NCBI GenBank assembly: GCA_947566075.1
Contig: CANOIM010000002.1
Coordinates: 62,001-126,000, forward strand
DNA from: an uncultured Eggerthellaceae bacterium
Lineage (GTDB): Bacteria; Actinomycetota; Coriobacteriia; Coriobacteriales; Eggerthellaceae
Direction of reading: 5' to 3'
Length of the DNA: 64,000 nt
A model generated the notes under the pieces. The model searched no databases. It worked only from the letters and a program-made list of their open reading frames with translations, and was not told the DNA's origin. A program made the position numbers and the translations under genes. Positions 59,176 through 64,000 of this stretch are shown here, one piece after another. How positions within the stretch are numbered: position 1 is the first letter of the stretch; every line of letters starts with the position of its first letter.

Positions 59176-61137
59176 TTAGAGCCAAACGACGTGATTGAAG
59201 GCGTCATGGTTGGCCCAGTAGATGTTGCGGACCTCATGGGCATCGCCTACCACGACGGTATCAGGGATGACAGCGCTCAGGGCTTCTATGGCAGCTTTGT
59301 CTGGGGCCATTCCGCAGGCTGAAACAACGGTGTCGCATTCGATGCGCTCCTGCCCATCCTTGCCTTCATAGGTCACGCCCCTTTCATCTATGCCTGTGAC
59401 GCATGCGTGAGTGATGATGCGGATGCCCAGCTTCTTGATCCAGTCCTTAAGGGCCCCGCTATTCTCGAAGGGAAGGTCACGGAGCAGGTCTTCCTGCCCG
59501 CGCCGGGTTATGAGCGTAACCTCACAACCCTCCTCATGGGCCAGATCGATGGCAGATTCGATGGCTGAGGTGCCTGCTCCGCAGTAGACGACACGCTTGC
59601 CGATGGGCTTCTGCCGGAGATCCGCTTCGGTTACGGTGAGAACATCAGCCCGGTCCATGCCAGGGATGTTGCGTTCTATGTGGGTGGCACCCGCGGCGAC
59701 GACGACGTAGTCAGGCTCCACTGAGGCGATCAGCTCCGGGGTCACCTCAATGTTCAGATGTATGTTCGCGCCACACTCCTGGGTCTCCCGGATGCTCCAA
59801 TCCAGGTAACGGCGGTGATAGTCCTTGCACCACATGGCGCTTGCCTCATGGAGCCTGCCTCCCAGCCTGTCAGCCTTCTCGTATAGGTCTACCTTGTGCC
59901 CCCGGCGCATGGCGGTTCGTGCCGCCTGCATGCCAGCGGGGCCACCGCCGATGATCATGACGTGACCAGGCTTGGTTGACGGAGCGATGGTGGCGAATTG
60001 GAGCTCGCGGCCGCGGGTGGGGGAGACGGCGCAGCGGACCGGCTCTCCTAGCCCTGGGGTGGTACAGCAGATGTTGCAATGCAGGCATGGCTTGACCCTG
60101 TCCGCCTCTCCTCGCCATGCTTTCTTCGGAAGCTCCATGTCAGCTATCAGGTTGCGGGCCATGGCCACGATGTCCGCCTGTCCGCTGGCAATGATCTCTT
60201 CGGCTGTATAGATGTCTGGGATGTTCCCCACGGCAGCTACTGGGATGTCCAGATGCTGACGCACGTAGGCCGTGCGCTCCACGTTGATATTACGAGGAAC
60301 AGGATAGGCGGGCATCATGAACTGCACGAGGTCGAAATCAGTGATGAGACCGCCAGAGAGGTTCACCAGGTCGATGTATTCCTGGGCCTTCATCAAGAAA
60401 GCGGTGACATCCTCTATGGAAGGCGAGCCCTTCGCGTACTCCCATGAGCCGATGCGGTATTCGATGCCCATATCAGGGCCCACAGCTTCTCGAAGAGCCC
60501 TCAGCAGCTCAAGTTGGAAGCGCATGCGATTCTCAAGAGAGCCTCCGTATTCATCTGTACGGGTGTTGAACACCGGGCTCAAGAAGGACGACACCAGATT
60601 CCCGTGGGCACCATGCACCATGATCATATCGAATCCGGCGGCTTTGAGGCGCTTTGCAGCAGCACAGAAGTCCGCGATCACCTTTTGCATATCCTCTTTC
60701 GTGACCACATGCCAGTTCCCTTTTGGATCAAGGTCATCGGAGAGGGAGCATACCCACGCAGGTTCGCCCTTGAGGGCCAATGGGTTTGCGATGCGTCCTG
60801 CATGCATGAGCTCAGCAGAGATCTTGGCACCGTAGATATGGGCCTCTTTGGCAAGGTTGGCCAAGCCGGGAACATCGGTGTCGCGCGTTACGGAGAGGCA
60901 TCCCAGGAAATCGCGGGCTTCTTCATGATTGACGGGCGAGGACCCGATGGTCACGAGGGCGGCTCCGCTCCTTGCCTGGGCACCCACATAGGCTATCAGC
61001 CCATCGGTCACCTCGCCGCTCACGCGCTCTGCATGGGCAGAGACCATGGGGGAGAACTGAAGGCGATTCTTGAGGTGCACGGGCCCCACATCAATGGGTG
61101 AGAATACATGGGGAAACTCGTTGAAGGTCACGTCCAT
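59176..61137 (-). CDS. Old-yellow-enzyme-family Fe-S flavoenzyme, BaiCD/enoate-reductase-like
   Basis: A 653-residue enzyme: an N-terminal FMN TIM-barrel (residues 1-370, FSPIDVGPVHLKNRLQFSPM at the start), a 4Fe-4S motif of form CX2CX3CX10C starting CLHCNICC, and a C-terminal FAD/NAD-binding module with GGGPAGMQAARTAMRRG. This is the layout of 2,4-dienoyl-CoA reductase, BaiCD and 2-enoate reductase, which reduce C=C bonds with NAD(P)H. Its ATG is divergent from the PucR-type regulator, a likely controller. The SDR gene follows on the same strand after 68 bases. Confidence 0.92.
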   Translation of the reverse strand: MDVTFNEFPHVFSPIDVGPVHLKNRLQFSPMVSAHAERVSGEVTDGLIAYVGAQARSGAALVTIGSSPVNHEEARDFLGCLSVTRDTDVPGLANLAKEAHIYGAKISAELMHAGRIANPLALKGEPAWVCSLSDDLDPKGNWHVVTKEDMQKVIADFCAAAKRLKAAGFDMIMVHGAHGNLVSSFLSPVFNTRTDEYGGSLENRMRFQLELLRALREAVGPDMGIEYRIGSWEYAKGSPSIEDVTAFLMKAQEYIDLVNLSGGLITDFDLVQFMMPAYPVPRNINVERTAYVRQHLDIPVAAVGNIPDIYTAEEIIASGQADIVAMARNLIADMELPKKAWRGEADRVKPCLHCNICCTTPGLGEPVRCAVSPTRGRELQFATIAPSTKPGHVMIIGGGPAGMQAARTAMRRGHKVDLYEKADRLGGRLHEASAMWCKDYHRRYLDWSIRETQECGANIHLNIEVTPELIASVEPDYVVVAAGATHIERNIPGMDRADVLTVTEADLRQKPIGKRVVYCGAGTSAIESAIDLAHEEGCEVTLITRRGQEDLLRDLPFENSGALKDWIKKLGIRIITHACVTGIDERGVTYEGKDGQERIECDTVVSACGMAPDKAAIEALSAVIPDTVVVGDAHEVRNIYWANHDAFNHVVWL

Positions 61138-61307
61138 CGTTCATCCTTTCGTCTGGTTACCCAGGAAAGACTCCTTCATTGCTGGTGGCCCATAGCATAG
61201 GAACCAGTGAGCGTGGGAAATAGACGAGATCGTAGGAATGGAACCTTGCTATCTCCTACAATATAGACTTGCTTGCGAAGACCGGGCAGGAGGGGGAGGA
61301 TATCCTC

Positions 61308-62882
61308 ATGAAGCTGACGCTTTCGATGGTATGTGATGAGCTTTCGCACAGCAGGCCTGATATCCTTCCTGCCCCGCTTTTGCGTTATGAGAAGCCGTCA
61401 GGGCCTCGTTCCGTTAAGAGCGCCAGGGCATGCCAGAGGATATGCGGGGTGCGCATGCTCAATGGCTTGGTCAAGGGGAATTCGCTTGATCCGGAGCTGC
61501 TCTATATCGGGCAGAGCGACCATGTTGGCTGCCTTGAGCCTGTCGGTGCTCATATCCTCTGTCTTGGACAGGCGCCTTCTAAGGGCACACCCAAAGAGGG
61601 GTTCCGTATCATAGAGCTTGCTCCTGACATTGATCCGTTCGAGGTGCTTGATGCCGTATCAGGGATATTCGAGAGATACGCTGCCTGGCACGACGAATTC
61701 ATGGATGCCATCATGGGACGTCTGCCTCTCCCTGACCTGCTCATTGTCGGGTGTCGCATGTTTCGAAATCCCGTCTCCTTCGTGAACCCTGCCTTGGAGA
61801 ACGTGGCACTGGCAGGTGCTGAGCTGCCCGAGGACATCGAAGGGTCCATCTTAGAGACCATCTTGGCTAAGGGTTATTCTCCGTTCGAAGCCATCAAGCC
61901 CGATGAGCGTGATAGGCTCATCTCTGAGATCGAGAGCCATCAGGCCCCGTATCTTTCCAAACCCCAGGAAGCCTATGCAGACGGCTGCTTCCTCATAGCG
62001 CCCGTTGACGATGGTAGCAGGCCTTCTTCAGCTTTGGCTTCCACTGATATCTGTGAGCCTTTCACCGACGGTCAGATGGACCTCATGGCCCTCATCGCTG
62101 AGGGTATCGAAACGCGCTTGAAGGTCATGCCCGCCGCAAGCCGGGCACGAAATGAGCTCGCCCTTGTGGCTGAGGAGATGTTCAGGAGCGGACTAGTGGA
62201 TGAGGGGAGGATGTCTCACGCGCTCAAGCGATACCGATGGAGCGTTGAGGATGACTTCGTCCTTCTTTGCGCCTCGGGAAGCCATGCTCCCTTCCTAAAA
62301 GCTATGGAGGCCCGGGTCCTGGATATCATCGATGAGGTGCTGACCATTCGTTTGGATGAGCAGCTGGTGCTGGTAGTCAATAGCACGCGGTCGAAGGGGC
62401 ATGAAGCATCATTGAGCCGGTTGGATTCGTTGTTCAAGCAAATGGGTCTCTGTGCGGGTGCTAGCTATCTGGCGAAGGGCTTCGCTGAGGTCGGTAGAGC
62501 CTACGAGCAGTCTCGGATCGCTTTGCAGGTGGCAGCGGATGCAGGAGAGCAGGGCATCTTGCGTTTCGAGGGTAACCATGCCCGGTGCGCTGTTCATGCT
62601 CTTGGTCAGCGGGCAACGGCTTTGGCGCTCGTGCATCCTGATGTGCTCGCATTGAGCAAGGCGAGCAACGCTTCGGTGCTCATCGAGACACTTGCCTGTT
62701 TTCTGCGTCATGGAGGGAATGCCTCGCGCACGGCCCAGGAGCTGTTCTTGCATCGCAGTACGCTGCTCTATCGGCTCGACCGCATCCAGAGCATCATGGA
62801 CATCGCCCTCAAGGATCTTTCTTTCGATGATTTCGCCGCGCTGTTGCTCTCTTGCTTGATCTTGATGGAGTCTCATGCCTAA
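61308..62882 (+). CDS. PucR/CdaR-type transcriptional regulator
   Basis: A 524-residue regulator with a C-terminal PucR-type helix-turn-helix (GNASRTAQELFLHRSTLLYRLDRIQ) and a long N-terminal sensory region of unknown ligand. I chose the ATG at 61308, preceded by CAGGAGGGGGAGG; a TTG start at 61269 is less likely. It is divergent from the flavoenzyme gene across 170 bases, a standard arrangement for a regulator and its target. Regulators of this group usually respond to a pathway substrate. Confidence 0.85.
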   Translation: MKLTLSMVCDELSHSRPDILPAPLLRYEKPSGPRSVKSARACQRICGVRMLNGLVKGNSLDPELLYIGQSDHVGCLEPVGAHILCLGQAPSKGTPKEGFRIIELAPDIDPFEVLDAVSGIFERYAAWHDEFMDAIMGRLPLPDLLIVGCRMFRNPVSFVNPALENVALAGAELPEDIEGSILETILAKGYSPFEAIKPDERDRLISEIESHQAPYLSKPQEAYADGCFLIAPVDDGSRPSSALASTDICEPFTDGQMDLMALIAEGIETRLKVMPAASRARNELALVAEEMFRSGLVDEGRMSHALKRYRWSVEDDFVLLCASGSHAPFLKAMEARVLDIIDEVLTIRLDEQLVLVVNSTRSKGHEASLSRLDSLFKQMGLCAGASYLAKGFAEVGRAYEQSRIALQVAADAGEQGILRFEGNHARCAVHALGQRATALALVHPDVLALSKASNASVLIETLACFLRHGGNASRTAQELFLHRSTLLYRLDRIQSIMDIALKDLSFDDFAALLLSCLILMESHA

Positions 62883-62923
62883 GCGCTCTCAAAGCATTCT
62901 ATTTGCCCCATATTCTAGAGGCT

Positions 62924-63487
62924 TTAGCTGCCTATCTTCTCCACCGCGCGCATCCCGCCATCGATGAATGCGTCTATGATGCGGCGTATGCGCTCCCAAT
63001 CGTTCCTCTGGGCGAATTCGGATGTGGCCACCGCGTGGCATCCGCTCATCTGGAATAGGCGAAGAGCCCGCATGGCGCTCTGATCAAGCCCCCTCACGGC
63101 GGCATCGGCGTTCGCTTCCGGGTCTTCCCAGGTGAGGGCCATCATGGAAGGGAAGAATCGTGCTTCTCGGACCACGCCAGCGAAGCGCTCCTCTGAGCGT
63201 ATGCGATCGCAATAGAGCGGCTTGCCTTCTCCGGTACAGCCGATATCCTCAGAGCAGAACCGTTCAGAGAAGGTGCGCACGTCTGCCATGACCTCTGCTA
63301 CCAGCTCCTCATACACATCACCTAGGTTGTCATAATGGGCATAGAACGTGGCACGGCTCACGGAGGCTGCCTGAGCAAGCTCGCTCACGGTCACATCCAT
63401 CAAGGGTTTCGTTCGCAAGAGGCCCGCAAGGGCACCTCTGATGCGTTTAGCGCTCTGCTGGAATCTTGCGTCTTCCGTGAGGGACAT
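62924..63487 (-). CDS. TetR-family transcriptional regulator
   Basis: A 187-residue regulator with an N-terminal helix-turn-helix (LMDVTVSELAQAASVSRATFYAHYDNLGDVY) and a helical ligand-binding domain. A longer frame opens at 63829, but ATG at 63487 gives the usual TetR N-terminus; upstream residues do not resemble the family. The gene is divergent from the DUF262 gene and has an ACAAT-N9-ATTGT inverted repeat in the gap (63521-63539), a likely own operator. Confidence 0.85.
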   Translation of the reverse strand: MSLTEDARFQQSAKRIRGALAGLLRTKPLMDVTVSELAQAASVSRATFYAHYDNLGDVYEELVAEVMADVRTFSERFCSEDIGCTGEGKPLYCDRIRSEERFAGVVREARFFPSMMALTWEDPEANADAAVRGLDQSAMRALRLFQMSGCHAVATSEFAQRNDWERIRRIIDAFIDGGMRAVEKIGS

Positions 63488-63520
63488 GAGAGGCTCATCT
63501 CTCTTGAAAGGGCCTATTGA

Positions 63521-63539
63521 ACAATTTGTACGATATTGT
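63521..63539. promoter_or_regulatory. Inverted repeat in the TetR/DUF262 divergent gap
   Basis: ACAAT-N9-ATTGT (63521-63525 and 63535-63539) within an AT-rich stretch containing TTGTAC. Its position about 35 bases before the TetR start and 60 before the DUF262 start fits an autorepressor site affecting both. Confidence 0.4.
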
Positions 63540-63601
63540 AAGGCAAGAGAGGGCATGAGCGGCCATACTGCCTGGAGAAGATAGGGAAGCGAGGTGCCTT
63601 C

Positions 63602-64000
63602 ATGGAAGTGACGCAGAGCGGATTGCTGGATTTCATTGCTAGGGACGGGCGGTTCGTCATCCCTGCCTATCAGCGCTTGTATGCTTGGACCGCGTCTCAA
63701 TGCGAGGAGCTGTGGCTTGACATCATGAGGGCTGGCAGGGCTGAGAGGGACCACTTCATAGGTACGCTGCTCTATCGCGAGGATGCCAGGGGAGCCGATG
63801 GGCGCGTCTTCGAGGTGATCGATGGACAACAGCGGCTCATAACGGTTTCTCTCATCATCCTGGCTCTAGCGCAGTACCTCAATGCGCATCCCGAGAAGAT
63901 GATCCAGTCTGGGGTGGGCTCTGGGGCGCTCATGATGGATCTCATCGTAAAGGAAGGGGAAGCGCCCGGGAGTTCATGGCTCAAGCTCACCCCATCCCAT
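63602..64000 (+). CDS. DUF262 domain protein (GmrSD-like), 3' end beyond the window
   Basis: An open frame from ATG 63602 (preceded by GAGGTG) to the window edge, 133 codons with no stop, so it is cut. Residues 17-26 read FVIPAYQRLYAW, the DUF262 opening motif, and EVIDGQQRLITV near 80 is the ParB-like nucleotidase motif of this family. HFIGTLLY lies between them. Characterised relatives include the GmrS part of type IV restriction enzymes against modified phage DNA; other members are of unknown role. The right edge hides whether a DUF1524 HNH nuclease domain follows. Confidence 0.85.
   Translation, partial: MEVTQSGLLDFIARDGRFVIPAYQRLYAWTASQCEELWLDIMRAGRAERDHFIGTLLYREDARGADGRVFEVIDGQQRLITVSLIILALAQYLNAHPEKMIQSGVGSGALMMDLIVKEGEAPGSSWLKLTPSH

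Noticed and set aside
61230..61300. A sigma-70 promoter reading toward the PucR-type gene (TACAAT at 61257)
   Set aside because: A possible -10 is present but no -35 at 16-18 bases, so I did not list it as a feature.
1..64000. CRISPR arrays, insertion sequences, tRNA or rRNA genes
   Set aside because: No regularly spaced repeats, transposase genes, tRNA cloverleaf sequences or rRNA segments were noticed on either strand.

Overview
The window is a chromosomal segment of a GC-rich bacterium, most likely an anaerobic gut member of the Coriobacteriia (Eggerthellaceae-like). That placement is an inference from gene style, not a database result. It rests on several molybdopterin oxidoreductases each paired with a small Fe-S subunit, LuxR-type regulators with multi-membrane-segment N-termini, a 2-hydroxyacyl-CoA dehydratase-type activator, an old-yellow-enzyme/short-chain-dehydrogenase pair, and an LAXTG-type surface protein. 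No tRNA, rRNA, insertion sequence, CRISPR array or replication origin was seen.

Positions 1-19,762 are core metabolism and growth on the + strand, densely packed with many start/stop overlaps: dxs (cut by the left edge), amt-glnK, an ABC-F ATPase, a site-2-type protease, scpA-scpB-rluB, tyrA-aroA-cmk-plsC-ispH, a DUF512 radical SAM protein, der, plsY-gpsA, ackA and a LOG-family protein. Positions 19,759-26,563 hold pckA and brnQ (- strand), a TIGR00300/ornithine cyclodeaminase-like gene (+), and a large alanine-rich coiled-coil surface protein (-) with an LAQTG sorting signal.

Positions 26,878-47,017 form an accessory redox island on the + strand. It opens with a small Cys-rich protein and two tandem membrane-LuxR regulators, the first carrying a run of ten G inside its coding sequence. 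Three molybdoenzyme units follow. Unit A is a catalytic subunit, a 115-residue Fe-S subunit and two MFS transporters. Unit B is a catalytic subunit, a near-identical Fe-S subunit, an MFS transporter, a URO-D-family methyltransferase and a corrinoid protein. Unit C is a catalytic subunit, a 161-residue Fe-S subunit, an FKBP isomerase, a second small Cys-rich protein, a DnaA/Hda-like AAA+ protein and a small acidic protein. None of the three catalytic subunits has a Tat signal, so they should work in the cytoplasm on imported substrates. A 20-bp element built on the palindrome TCAATwATTGA lies upstream of units A and C with 19 of 20 bases identical. My reading is a cytosolic system for importing and reductively modifying small, probably aromatic, molecules, in which corrinoid-dependent O-demethylation (unit B) may feed dehydroxylation or another reduction. 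The substrates are unknown.

Positions 47,080-64,000 carry a giant BadF/HgdC-type activator with no conventional start codon (-), an Lhr-type helicase (+), an anchored secreted protein of unknown function (-), an MFS exporter (+), an SDR and a BaiCD/enoate-reductase-like flavoenzyme (-) beside a divergent PucR/CdaR-type regulator (+), a TetR regulator (-), and the start of a DUF262 gene cut by the right edge.
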